The notes beneath the pieces were generated by a model that was not told where the DNA came from, searched no databases, and was given only the letters and a program-made list of their open reading frames with translations. The position numbers were made by a program, and so were the translations under genes. 64,000 nt of DNA from CAWBFD01 sp963788115. GTDB taxonomy: Bacteria > Actinomycetota > Thermoleophilia > Solirubrobacterales > 70-9. The stretch is taken from assembly GCA_963788115.1 (NCBI GenBank), contig CAWBFD010000002.1:620001-684000 (forward strand), in the 5' to 3' direction. The first letter of the stretch is position 1; every line of letters starts with the position of its first letter. This document shows, piece by piece, positions 17,292 through 25,144 of the stretch.

Positions 17292-17893
17292 TGGGAGGTC
17301 TCCTGCCCCGCGTCCTCGGGCCGCTCGCTCGCGGGGAGCCCGCTGCCGTTTGATTCCGATCCCGTGGCGAGAGCAGCGGCGTCGGACTCCTCCGCGGACG
17401 ACGCGGCGTCCGACGCGCCGGCGCTCGCCGTAGCCGCCAGCTCGCCTAGCCGCTCGTAAAGGGCAGCGAGCCGCTCCTCGCCCACGTAGGGAACCAACGC
17501 CTCGTTCGTCGCGGCCTGCTCGTCGCGAAGCTTCATCGCCAGGCTCTCGACTCCGGGGCGGTCCGGCGTTGCCAGCTTCTCGGCGAAGGCGTGAAGCGAA
17601 GCGATCCCGACATCCCGATCCCGGCGCTCGCCGAGGGCATCGGCCAGCTCCTTCACGTCGGCCAGGACGGCCTGGAACTGCGCTCGCGGGAAGCATGGCT
17701 CGAACACCTCCAGCGCTGCCCGTAGCCGCCGGGTCGCGACGCGCATGTCGTGGACCCGCTCGATGTCGCCCAGGTCGAGCACCCCCTCGGCGCGATCCAT
17801 GAGCTCCTGGGCCCGCACCCGGAGGATTCTCGCCGCCGCTTCGCCGTACACGAGGTCGGGCGTGAGCCCCGGAATTTCCTCGGCCTTTGCCAC
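17288..17893 (-). CDS. CHAD-domain protein (first of a pair)
   Basis: A 201-residue protein whose first 145 residues are a CHAD helical bundle: RVHDMRVATRRLRAALEVFE (around residue 46) and VKELADALGERRDRDVGIAS (around residue 80), with the His and Arg set thought to bind polyphosphate. The last 55 residues are Ala/Ser/Glu-rich and probably disordered (AATASAGASDAASSAEESDA). It is followed without gap by a second, diverged CHAD gene. Together they look like one duplicated unit and resemble the two halves of a longer CHAD protein. Start ATG at 17893. Confidence 0.85.
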   Translation of the reverse strand: MAKAEEIPGLTPDLVYGEAAARILRVRAQELMDRAEGVLDLGDIERVHDMRVATRRLRAALEVFEPCFPRAQFQAVLADVKELADALGERRDRDVGIASLHAFAEKLATPDRPGVESLAMKLRDEQAATNEALVPYVGEERLAALYERLGELAATASAGASDAASSAEESDAAALATGSESNGSGLPASERPEDAGQETSQ

Positions 17894-17935
17894 GGCTGGC
17901 AGGGTACAGGCGCCGGCCAGGCGTGGGGGGCAGGT

Positions 17936-18841
17936 CTACGCGGCCAGCGCGGCCGGCGGATCGCTGGCGGCGCCGTTCAGCAGGTCGAGGATCACGCCCT
18001 CGCGCAAGCCCCCCTTGCCGATCTGAAGCGGCTGCCCGAGCAGCTCGGACAGCTTCTCGAGCAGGAGCACGCCCGCCGGCAGAATCCGCACCCGCCGCGC
18101 GTCGAGCTCGAACCGTCGGGCGACCTCGATGATCGGGTCGCCGGCGAGCACGCGCACGGCCCGCTCGAGGGTCTCGTACTCGAGCACCGCGCCGACCAGC
18201 CGCCGCAGCGAGGTCGCGCTGCCGCCCACGGCCACCGCCTGGTCGGGCCGGTCGATCTCGACGTCCTCGAAGAAGTCCGTGAGGTGATCGCGCAACGCTC
18301 GAAGCTCCGCGGCCGACGGGGGATCGTTGTCGAGGAAGTCGTCCGCGAGCGACCCGGAGCCGATCTTGAACGAGTGGACGGCGTGGGCTCCACCGGGCAC
18401 CTTTCCGAGCACGATCTCGGACGACCCACCACCGACGTCGACGACGGCGACCTCGCCCTCGAGCGGATGGCCCAGGGGCTTCGTGGCCCCGACGAACGCC
18501 AGGCGTCCTTCCTCGTCCTCGCTCAAGACCTCGACCGCCACTCCGGCGACGCGAGCGATCTCCGCCACCACCTCGTCGCGGTTGGTGGCATCCCGGATCG
18601 CGGCCGTGGCGACCGTGCGAATCGCCTCGGCGCCGACCTCCTCGGCGAGCCTCACCTGGGTGGCGACGACCTCGGCGACCTCGGCGATCTTGTCGGCGTC
18701 GATCCGCCCGTTGTGCTTCGAGGTCTTGCCGATCCGCGTATATGCCCGCTGCTCCATCACGGTCCGCAGCTGCCCCTCCCCGGGCTCGGCGACGAGGACC
18801 CGAGTGGTGTTCGAGCCGATATCGATCGCCGCACAGACCAT
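17936..18841 (-). CDS. Ppx/GppA family phosphatase (exopolyphosphatase)
   Basis: Hydrolyses terminal phosphate from polyphosphate or pppGpp. ASKHA-fold signatures are visible: AAIDIGSNTTRVLVAEP at residue 4, TAAIRDATNRDEVV near 90, the second phosphate loop VAVVDVGGGSSEIVLG near 140, and ERAVRVLAGDPIIEVARRFE toward the end. At 301 residues it is the short actinobacterial type with only the two-domain catalytic core, lacking the C-terminal HD-like domain of E. coli Ppx. A GGGAGTG Shine-Dalgarno precedes the ATG at 18841. With ppk1 and the two CHAD genes it completes a synthesis, binding and degradation set for polyphosphate. Confidence 0.92.
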   Translation of the reverse strand: MVCAAIDIGSNTTRVLVAEPGEGQLRTVMEQRAYTRIGKTSKHNGRIDADKIAEVAEVVATQVRLAEEVGAEAIRTVATAAIRDATNRDEVVAEIARVAGVAVEVLSEDEEGRLAFVGATKPLGHPLEGEVAVVDVGGGSSEIVLGKVPGGAHAVHSFKIGSGSLADDFLDNDPPSAAELRALRDHLTDFFEDVEIDRPDQAVAVGGSATSLRRLVGAVLEYETLERAVRVLAGDPIIEVARRFELDARRVRILPAGVLLLEKLSELLGQPLQIGKGGLREGVILDLLNGAASDPPAALAA

Positions 18842-18926
18842 CAGGTCACTCCCTACCGGCGATCTTGGCAGAACGCGCGGATGGGCTCCCCGATGCCGTC
18901 CTCCGCGATAACAGGGCGTTTACACC

Positions 18927-19433
18927 GTGTCCGACACGGCCGGGGCCTCGACCATGCTTTCCTCTGACGAGATGCCGAAGCGAAGCGCGGGGATCCTCCT
19001 CTACAGGCATACGGGCGAAGAACCGGAGGTCCTCCTCGTACATCCGGGCGGCCCGTTCTGGGCGCGCCGCGACGCCGGCGCCTGGTCGATCCCGAAGGGC
19101 GAGTACGAAGAGGGCGAGGATCCGCGCGCCTGTGCGCTGCGCGAGTTCGAGGAGGAGACCGGCACGGCCCTCGCGGCGACGCAGCTGACCGACCTCGGGA
19201 GCGTGAAGCAGAAGGGAGGCAAGGTGGTCACCGCCTGGGCGGCGGAGGGTAACCTCGACGCGGACGCAGTCCGCAGCAACACGTTCACGATGGAGTGGCC
19301 GCCGCGGTCCGGGCGAACGGACGAGTTCCCCGAGATCGACCGAGCCGAGTGGTTCTACCCCGAAACGGCGCGCCAGAAGCTCGTCAGCGCCCAGGCGGGG
19401 CTGCTCGATCGCCTGCTCGAGCGGCTTCGCTGA
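18927..19433 (+). CDS. Nudix hydrolase
   Basis: Hydrolyses a nucleoside diphosphate linked to another moiety. The Nudix box GEYEEGEDPRACALREFEEE (residues 58-77) is complete (GX5EX7REUXEEXGU). The region before it (SAGILLYRH, VLLVHPGGPFWARRDAGAWS) and the late FPEIDRAEWFYPETARQKLV match the small single-domain family related to diadenosine polyphosphate and (p)ppGpp-related hydrolases. At 168 residues with a start at GTG 18927; ATG codons at 18954 or 18972 are closer to the conserved fold. It is divergent from the ppx gene with an 85-bp gap. Substrate unknown. Confidence 0.9.
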   Translation: MSDTAGASTMLSSDEMPKRSAGILLYRHTGEEPEVLLVHPGGPFWARRDAGAWSIPKGEYEEGEDPRACALREFEEETGTALAATQLTDLGSVKQKGGKVVTAWAAEGNLDADAVRSNTFTMEWPPRSGRTDEFPEIDRAEWFYPETARQKLVSAQAGLLDRLLERLR

Positions 19434-19456
19434 GCGTCGTCATCCCGCCGCCGGGC

Positions 19457-19981
19457 TCAGACCTCGATGCGGGTGGTCGGAGCGCCCTCGGGATACGACT
19501 CCTCGCGAACCCCCGCTCGGCTCGCGGCCGTCGCCTTGCGCCCGGCAGCAGGGACCAGGGTGGTCGCCATTCCGAGCCCGATCGCCGGCATGTTGTTGTA
19601 GACGCACTCGTAGCTCCCGGCGGCGACGAGGTAGGTCTCGTGCCAGATGCCGACGTCGCCGCTCGATCCGACGCGCTTGTTGAAGGCGACCCAGGCAGGC
19701 CAGTGGGCTGCGTCGCGACTGCGCGCATAGCTCTCCAGCTGCACGAAGGAGCGCCAGTACTGGACCAGCATCGGTCGCCGGGGGCTGCCGAAGTACTGGT
19801 TGGCGCCGAGGAACCCCGACTCGGGCCGTCCCTCGAGCTCGCGGAGCATCCGCGGCATCGCCACGAAAACCGGCAGCCACTTCCAGACCTTCCAAAGCTT
19901 GTTGATCCGCATCCCGATGAGGAAGACGACGAAGTCTCCCTCGATGTCCGCCGTCACGCGCTTGTCGATGATCTGTGCCAC
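19457..19981 (-). CDS. DUF4188 protein (monooxygenase-like)
   Basis: A 174-residue protein with the DUF4188 pattern: DFVVFLIGMRINKLWKVWKW near residue 17, GFLGANQYFGSPRRPMLVQY near 56, HWPAWVAFNKRVGSSGDVGI near 92, and IWHETYLVAAGSYECVYNNM. Members of the family are sometimes labelled phenylacetaldoxime dehydratase-like, with a dimeric alpha-beta barrel fold, but no reaction is established here. The start ATG at 19981 directly precedes the motif. It lies next to arsC on the same strand with a 27-bp gap, so it may belong to the same transcript. Confidence 0.8.
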   Translation of the reverse strand: MAQIIDKRVTADIEGDFVVFLIGMRINKLWKVWKWLPVFVAMPRMLRELEGRPESGFLGANQYFGSPRRPMLVQYWRSFVQLESYARSRDAAHWPAWVAFNKRVGSSGDVGIWHETYLVAAGSYECVYNNMPAIGLGMATTLVPAAGRKATAASRAGVREESYPEGAPTTRIEV

Positions 19982-20008
19982 GGCTTCCCGGTCCCGCGGG
20001 ACAGCTCA

Positions 20009-20659
20009 TTATCCAGACTGCGGCGCGACCTCCGCGAGCAGATTGCGCACCCGCTCGCCGATCTCGTCCCGGATCCGCCGCACCCCGTCGAGGTCGGCCT
20101 CGGCCGGATCGTCGATCTCCCAGTCCTCGTAGCGCTTGCCCGGATAGATCGGACAGGCGTCGCCGCAGCCCATCGTGATCACGGCATCGGCGGCCCGCAC
20201 GACCTCGTCGGTCATCGGCTTCGGAAACTCCTTGGAGATGTCCACCCCGACCTCCGTCATGGCCTCGACCACATTGGGGTTGATGCGCTCGCCCGGTTCG
20301 CTTCCGGCGGACCGGACATGAACTCGACCCTCGGCCATCTGATCCAGGAGCCCTGCCGCGATCTGGCTCCGGCCGGCGTTCTGGACGCAGACGAACAGGA
20401 CCTCCGGAACCTCCTTGGTGATCGTCCCCTCCACCTGCCCGAGGGCACGCAGGCGCTCGCGGGCGAAGCGGTGAACGAACAACGGGACGAAGTCCCTGAG
20501 CCGCGAGGCCTTCAGTGCCTCCAGGGATTCGGCCATGAAGCGCTCGACCGTCTCGCTGGAGAAGATTCCCGCGAACTCGCCCTCCAGGGACTCGAGGCCC
20601 TTCTCGAGGTGGTTGCGCGTGATCACGTCGACCTCGAGCTCCTTGAGTTGGGTGGCCAT
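20009..20659 (-). CDS. arsC: Arsenate reductase, thiol-dependent (LMW-PTPase fold) with N-terminal helical domain
   Basis: Reduces arsenate to arsenite. The C-terminal 130 residues have the low-molecular-weight phosphatase fold with the P-loop CVQNAGRSQIA (Cys91, Arg97), the second Cys in VITMGCGDACPIYPGKRYED, and the general-acid WEIDDP. The N-terminal 80 residues are a helical bundle like that of the Corynebacterium arsenate-mycothiol transferase type, which suggests mycothiol as co-substrate, though no mycothiol genes are seen here. It is divergent from arsR with an 88-bp gap. GGAGGAGG precedes the ATG at 20659. Confidence 0.9.
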   Translation of the reverse strand: MATQLKELEVDVITRNHLEKGLESLEGEFAGIFSSETVERFMAESLEALKASRLRDFVPLFVHRFARERLRALGQVEGTITKEVPEVLFVCVQNAGRSQIAAGLLDQMAEGRVHVRSAGSEPGERINPNVVEAMTEVGVDISKEFPKPMTDEVVRAADAVITMGCGDACPIYPGKRYEDWEIDDPAEADLDGVRRIRDEIGERVRNLLAEVAPQSG

Positions 20660-20710
20660 GATCGCCTCCTCCTGCCCCTCTCGGTCGTATCCCGCCGTCG
20701 ATCCTAATGC

Positions 20711-20745
20711 ATTGACAGACGTGATTCCAATTGATATACGTAGAT
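20711..20745. promoter_or_regulatory. arsC-arsR divergent control region
   Basis: The AT-rich centre of the gap contains two similar direct half-sites 19 bp apart, ATTGACAGACGT at 20711 and ATTGATATACGT at 20730. This is a likely ArsR operator overlapping both promoters. arsR itself has no ribosome binding site before its ATG at 20748, so its transcript may be leaderless. Confidence 0.55.
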
Positions 20746-20747
20746 CG

Positions 20748-21104
20748 ATGCCCGTCGATCTGGAGCTGGCCCCGAAGCAGAAGCGACCTGCCGGCGAGCC
20801 CTGCTGTGACCCGGTTGTCTATCCCGAGATCGAGCGCGAGCAGGCGGAGCGGATGGCGGTGGTGGCGAAGGCGATCGGTGACCCCATCCGGATGCAGCTG
20901 ATCGACGTCCTCAGAAAGCACGCCGGGCAGGTTTGCGTGTGTGAGCTGGTGCCGCTGTTCGAACTCTCACAGCCGACCGTCTCGCACCACCTCAAGGTGC
21001 TTCGCGAGGCGGGGCTGGTCGGGTCCGAGCGGCGCGGGCTCTGGGCCTACTACTACGTGAACCCCGACGCCCTGGAGGAGCTCTCCACTTGGCTGAGCAA
21101 CTGA
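20748..21104 (+). CDS. arsR: Arsenic-responsive ArsR/SmtB-family repressor
   Basis: A 118-residue winged-helix repressor. The helix-turn-helix is LFELSQPTVSHHLKVLREAG (residues 73-92). Cysteines sit in CVCEL just before it (the alpha-3 type arsenite site) and a Cys-Cys pair at the N-terminus (GEPCCDP), so arsenite would release it from DNA. The ATG at 20748 is taken as start because the family fold begins soon after; the frame extends upstream without support. The arsM gene starts inside the last codons, so both are co-transcribed. It probably also controls the divergent arsC. Confidence 0.93.
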   Translation: MPVDLELAPKQKRPAGEPCCDPVVYPEIEREQAERMAVVAKAIGDPIRMQLIDVLRKHAGQVCVCELVPLFELSQPTVSHHLKVLREAGLVGSERRGLWAYYYVNPDALEELSTWLSN

Positions 21105-21880
21105 CCACCCCCGACGAGATCCGCGAACTGGTTCGCGAGCGGTACGCCGAGGCGGCGAAGACCGCGACCTCGGGGAGCGCGAGCTGCTGCGGCCCCACTG
21201 ACTCGTCGTGCGGGTGCGGGACGAGCGCGGTTGCCGATGAGGAGACGGATGTCTTCGGAGCCGAGCTCTACTCGGGCGACGAGCGAGACGCTCTCCCAGA
21301 TGCCGCCAAGCTCGCATCGCTGGGGTGCGGCAACCCGACCGCGGTGGCCGAGCTCCACGAGGGCGAGACCATTCTCGACCTCGGCTCCGGCGGCGGGATC
21401 GATGTGCTGCTCTCGGCCCGACGGGTCGGTCCTATCGGAAAGGCGTACGGCCTGGACATGACCGACGAGATGCTGGAGCTCGCTCGCCGCAACCAGCGCG
21501 AGGCCGGGGTCGAGAACGTCGAATTCCTCAAGGGCACGATCGAAGAGATCCCGCTGCCGGATGCCTCCGTCGACGTGATCATCTCCAATTGCGTGATCAA
21601 CCTCTCGGGCGACAAGGCGCTGGTCTTCCGCGAGGCCGCCCGAGTCCTGCGGCCCGGCGGACGCTTCGCCGTAACCGACATCGTCGCCGACCCGGAGATG
21701 GACGATGAGACCCGCCGCGACATGCAGCGGTGGACCGGCTGCGTCGCCGGCGCGCTGACGGAGGAGCAGTTCCGCTGGGGGCTGGGGGCTGCCGGTTTCA
21801 CTGACGTCGAGGTGCGCGAGACCCACCGCGTTCATGACCAGGCCGGCTCGGCGATCGTCAGAGCGACGAAGCCGGAATGA
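21089..21880 (+). CDS. arsM: Arsenite S-adenosylmethionine methyltransferase
   Basis: Methylates arsenite to methylated, partly volatile forms. The SAM-binding motif is ILDLGSGGGIDVLL (residues 95-108), and the three Cys of bacterial ArsM are all present: Cys80 in LGCGNPTAVAELHEGE, Cys168 in ISNCVINLSGDK, Cys218 in WTGCVAGAL. The N-terminus carries an additional Cys-rich patch (SCCGPTDSSCGCG). The 263-residue length is usual. Start TTG at 21089 overlaps arsR by 16 bases, with GGAGGAG within arsR as ribosome site. No arsenite efflux pump is in the cluster, so methylation may be the way out. Confidence 0.93.
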   Translation: MAEQLTTPDEIRELVRERYAEAAKTATSGSASCCGPTDSSCGCGTSAVADEETDVFGAELYSGDERDALPDAAKLASLGCGNPTAVAELHEGETILDLGSGGGIDVLLSARRVGPIGKAYGLDMTDEMLELARRNQREAGVENVEFLKGTIEEIPLPDASVDVIISNCVINLSGDKALVFREAARVLRPGGRFAVTDIVADPEMDDETRRDMQRWTGCVAGALTEEQFRWGLGAAGFTDVEVRETHRVHDQAGSAIVRATKPE

Positions 21881-21939
21881 CCGAGGACTGCCGCAGGCCC
21901 CCGACGCCGTAATACCGTCGGTCAGTCGCCCGCGGCGAG

Positions 21940-22602
21940 CTAGCCGTGCTTGACGACGATCCCCTGGAGGATGTCGGCAGCATGCCGGGAGCGGTCGATC
22001 GCCTCCTCGATCGCCCCGAGGACGTCCTTCCAGCGGATGATCACCATCGGATCCACGCCACCCTCGAACAGCGCCGCCAATCCATCGCGGTAAATGCGAT
22101 CGCCCTCCTGCTCATGGCGGCGAACGCTCTGCAGATGGGAATCGATGTCGTCGTGGGCGGCGAGCCCGCCGAGCGCTTGCGCCAGGTCGCGTGAGGCATC
22201 GCGTAGGACCCTTGCAAGCGCCTGCGCCTGCTCAAGTGGCGCCTCGATTCGGTAGATGGCAGTCTCCTCGGCTGCCTCCTCGATGTCGTCGACGACGTCG
22301 TCGATCGCGCCGGCGAGCTTATAGATGTCATCCCGGTCGAATGGCGGGAGCTTGCTTCGATGAAGCCGATGCACGATCTTGCGCGTGAGCTCGTCCCCCT
22401 GCTGCTCACAGGCCGAGATCTCGGTGCGAACCTGCGTGCTGTCGTCGGGCCAGCTCGAGAAGAGATCGGCCGCGAGCTCGGCGGCGCGCTGTAGGTTGGC
22501 TCCGGCCCTCGCCAGGTCCTCCAGGATCTCTGGGCGCGCGAAGGCGCCACCAGCGGACACGCGCTCGTCGAAGTTGTTGAAGTCGGGATCTGCGGGCCAC
22601 AT
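21940..22602 (-). CDS. DUF47 (PhoU-like) protein
   Basis: A 220-residue helical protein of the DUF47 family: AANLQRAAEL-type first helix, EQQGDELTRKIVHRLHRSKL near 65, PPFDRDDIYKLAGAIDDVVD near 85, and IIRWKDVLGAIEEAIDRSRH near the end. DUF47 proteins usually accompany Pit-type low-affinity phosphate transporters and resemble PhoU. Here it sits just downstream of phoU and the Pst genes and no pit gene is seen. A regulatory role in phosphate uptake is inferred. The 27-bp gap to phoU suggests the same operon. Confidence 0.9.
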   Translation of the reverse strand: MWPADPDFNNFDERVSAGGAFARPEILEDLARAGANLQRAAELAADLFSSWPDDSTQVRTEISACEQQGDELTRKIVHRLHRSKLPPFDRDDIYKLAGAIDDVVDDIEEAAEETAIYRIEAPLEQAQALARVLRDASRDLAQALGGLAAHDDIDSHLQSVRRHEQEGDRIYRDGLAALFEGGVDPMVIIRWKDVLGAIEEAIDRSRHAADILQGIVVKHG

Positions 22603-22629
22603 GGCTTAGCGCGGAGAGGCTCGCCGCGC

Positions 22630-23328
22630 CTACGACGCGACCGTCTCGCTCGGGTGCGAGGCGTCCTCGAACTCCCGGAAGAGGCCGGTGACGATGAACG
22701 CCACCTGCTCGCCGATGTCGACGGCGTTGTCGCCGATCCGCTCGATCGCCCGCGCCACCAGGATCATGGTCATCGCCCACTCGCGGCGATCGTGGTCGTC
22801 GCCGATCTCGATTGCCCGTTGGAACACGCCGCGGTTGAGGTTGTCGACGAGGTCGTCCTGACGCACGAGGTCCCGGGCGAGGCCGACGTCGCGGTCGGCG
22901 AAGGCACGCTTCGCCTGACGTAGCTGCTCGCGAACGCCCTTCCCCATGCTGAGTATGTCCGCCAGCATCGCGTCGTCTGCCGGCGGGTCGTGACCCGTGA
23001 CCGGGATCAGCTTTGCGATGTTCACGCACTGATCCCCCATGCGCTCCATGGACTTCATCACATGCAGCAGCGCTGCGATCAGGCGCAGGTCGGAGGCCAC
23101 CGGGGCCTGAGTCGCGAGCAGGTTGAGGATCGACTGGTGGATCTCGAGATAGCGCCCGTCGATCATGTCGTCGTCGTCGATCACCAGCTCGGCCAGCTCC
23201 GTGTCCTGGTGCTGTACCGCCTCGACCGTGCGGTCGAGCGAGGCGACAACGAGGTCGAGACCGTCGAGAGCGCGGTGCTCGAGCTGCTCGAGCTCCTCGT
23301 GGTAATGAACGCGGACCTCCTCGGGCAT
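22630..23328 (-). CDS. phoU: Phosphate signalling protein PhoU
   Basis: Negative regulator of Pst transport and Pho signalling. The two three-helix repeats show the PhoU metal-binding signatures: LHVMKSMERMGDQCVNIAKL (first repeat) and LVARAIERIGDNAVDIGEQV (second repeat), each with the ER(M/I)GD core. Length 232. Start is the ATG whose A overlaps the pstB stop (TGATG at 23330-23326); the longer frame in the same phase across pstB is a shadow. Since no PhoR kinase lies nearby, PhoU here may act directly on the transporter. Confidence 0.95.
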   Translation of the reverse strand: MPEEVRVHYHEELEQLEHRALDGLDLVVASLDRTVEAVQHQDTELAELVIDDDDMIDGRYLEIHQSILNLLATQAPVASDLRLIAALLHVMKSMERMGDQCVNIAKLIPVTGHDPPADDAMLADILSMGKGVREQLRQAKRAFADRDVGLARDLVRQDDLVDNLNRGVFQRAIEIGDDHDRREWAMTMILVARAIERIGDNAVDIGEQVAFIVTGLFREFEDASHPSETVAS

Positions 23329-24222
23329 CAGCCGACCTTGCCCGTCACGTAGTCCTCCGTTCGGGAGTCGGAGGGGTTGGTGAAGATCTTCTCGGTCTCG
23401 TCGTACTCGACCAGGCGGCCCTGGCGGTGCTTCTCGTCGGCGTCCAGCTTGACGATCAGGAACGCCGTCAGGTCGGACACCCGGGCCGCCTGCTGCATGT
23501 TGTGGGTGACGATCACGATCGAGTAGCGCTGCTTGAGGTCGAGCATCAGGTCCTCGATCTTCCCAGTGGAGATCGGATCGAGCGCCGAGCAGGGCTCGTC
23601 CATCAGGATCACGTCGGGCTCCACCGCCAGGCATCGAGCGATGCAGAGGCGCTGCTGCTGGCCGCCCGACATCCCGAACGCGTTCGCGTTGAGCCGGTCC
23701 TTGACCTCGTCCCAGACGCGGCGCCACGCAGCGCGTTCTCGACGATCTGGTCCATGCTCCCCTTCATCCCGAGGACCCGGGGGCCGAACGCGATGTTGTC
23801 GTAGATCGACTTCGGGAACGGGTTCGGCTTCTGGAAGACCATGCCGATTCGCTTGCGGACCTCGACGGGATCGATCCCTCGGCGTAGATGTCCTGGCCGT
23901 GGTAGAGCACGCGCCCGTCGACGGTCGCGGAGGGGATCAGATCGTTCATCCGGTTGAAGCAGCGGATCAGAGTCGACTTGCCGCACCCGGACGGGCCGAT
24001 CAGCGCCGTGATGTGGTTCCGATAGATGTCCATCGAGACATCCGTGATCGCGGGGTTGCCGTCGTAGGCGACGCCGACGTCCTCGAGCTGGAACACGGGC
24101 TCGCGCTTGAGCGAGGACCTCGGGCCCTCCGCGTGCGCCTCGTGGACGGTCTCCTCCAGGTTGATCCCGGGGGCCGCTCGCTGGTGTTCGGCTCTCTCTG
24201 CGTCAGTCACCGTTCGCTCCAA
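23328..24222 (-). pseudogene. pstB: Phosphate ABC transporter ATPase PstB, interrupted by two frameshifts
   Basis: ATPase of the Pst phosphate importer. The protein is in three frames. Frame one holds the N-terminus with Walker A GPSGCGKST and ends in DIYAEG. Frame two continues exactly with IDPVEVRKRIGMVFQKPNPF and PKSIYDNIAFGPRVLG. Frame three gives VWDEVKDRLNANAFGMSGGQ, then Walker B VILMDEPCSALDP. Each break is mended by adding one base, near 23880 and near 23716. The rest of the pst operon is intact, which argues for consensus deletions in GC-rich stretches rather than true loss, but that cannot be settled here. N-terminal extension of about 40 residues before the ATPase fold is unusual. 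Confidence 0.88.
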
Positions 24223-24232
24223 GGCTATCCAC

Positions 24233-25144
24233 CTACCACTTCGTCTCGTATCTATTCCGTAGCCAGATCGCGACCGCGTTCATCCCCAGGAGGATCACCA
24301 TCAGCACGATGATGGCCGCCGCGGCGAGCGCCTTGTACTCGGGCCGCGGATCCGAGACCCAGTCGAAGATCACAATCGGCAGCGCCGTCGCCGCGTCGCC
24401 GGGGCCGCTTGGCGTGAATGTGAGGAAGCCGGCCGCACCGATCAGGATCAGCGGCGCCGTTTCACCGATCGCGCGCGAGAGCGCGAGGATCACGCCCGTC
24501 GCGATCCCCGGCAGCGCGGCCGGCAGCACCTGCTTCCAGATCGTCTGCCACTTGGTCGCCCCGAGCGCCAGCGAGCCCTCGCGGATCGAGGGCGGCACCG
24601 CCCGGATCGCCTCACGGCCGGCGACGATCACCACCGGGAGGACCAGTAGCGCAAGCGTGAGCCCACCCGCGAGCAGGACGCTGCCCATGTTGAACAGCCC
24701 CCGGACCAAGAAGGCGAGGCCGAGGATCCCGAAGACGATCGAGGGGACCGCGGCGAGGTTCTGGATGTTGACCTCGATGAAGCGGTTGAACCACCTCTCG
24801 CGGTTGGCGTACTCCTCGAGGTAGACGGCGGTTGCGACGCCGACAGGGATGATGAAGGCCGCGCAGACGATCATCAGCCAGAGCGTCCCGGCGAGCGCGG
24901 GACCGATGCCGGAGCTCTCGGGGATGACCCGCGATGGCGCCTCCCTCAGAAAGTCGATGCTGATGCTGCCGAGGCCGTCGACGAGGACGTCGACCATGAG
25001 CACGACCAGGGTGATCAGGCCGATCGCCAGGCAGGCGATCAGCGAGAGCTTGAAGCCGATCTCGAGCCCGCGTGAGCTGCGGCCGGTCGCGAGCTGGCCG
25101 CGGACCGTCGCCGCGACGGGATCGCTGGGCGGAGGCGGGCTCAT
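24233..25144 (-). CDS. pstA: Phosphate ABC transporter permease PstA
   Basis: Inner-membrane subunit of the high-affinity phosphate importer. Six transmembrane helices are visible from residue 25 on; the EAA loop contacting PstB is REGSLALGATKWQTIWKQVL (near residue 190), and FLREAPSRVIPESSGIGPAL plus LYLEEYAN-type stretch (VYLEEYANRERWFNRFIEVN) are typical of PstA. Start at ATG 25144 overlaps the pstC stop by four bases (ATGA); a longer frame extending through pstC is a shadow. 303 residues, normal. Confidence 0.95.
   Translation of the reverse strand: MSPPPPSDPVAATVRGQLATGRSSRGLEIGFKLSLIACLAIGLITLVVLMVDVLVDGLGSISIDFLREAPSRVIPESSGIGPALAGTLWLMIVCAAFIIPVGVATAVYLEEYANRERWFNRFIEVNIQNLAAVPSIVFGILGLAFLVRGLFNMGSVLLAGGLTLALLVLPVVIVAGREAIRAVPPSIREGSLALGATKWQTIWKQVLPAALPGIATGVILALSRAIGETAPLILIGAAGFLTFTPSGPGDAATALPIVIFDWVSDPRPEYKALAAAAIIVLMVILLGMNAVAIWLRNRYETKW

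Noticed and set aside
16572..17696. Single 374-residue CHAD protein
   Set aside because: The part upstream of 17291 is out of frame with the first CHAD gene and Arg/Gly-rich; the GTGA overlap defines the true start.
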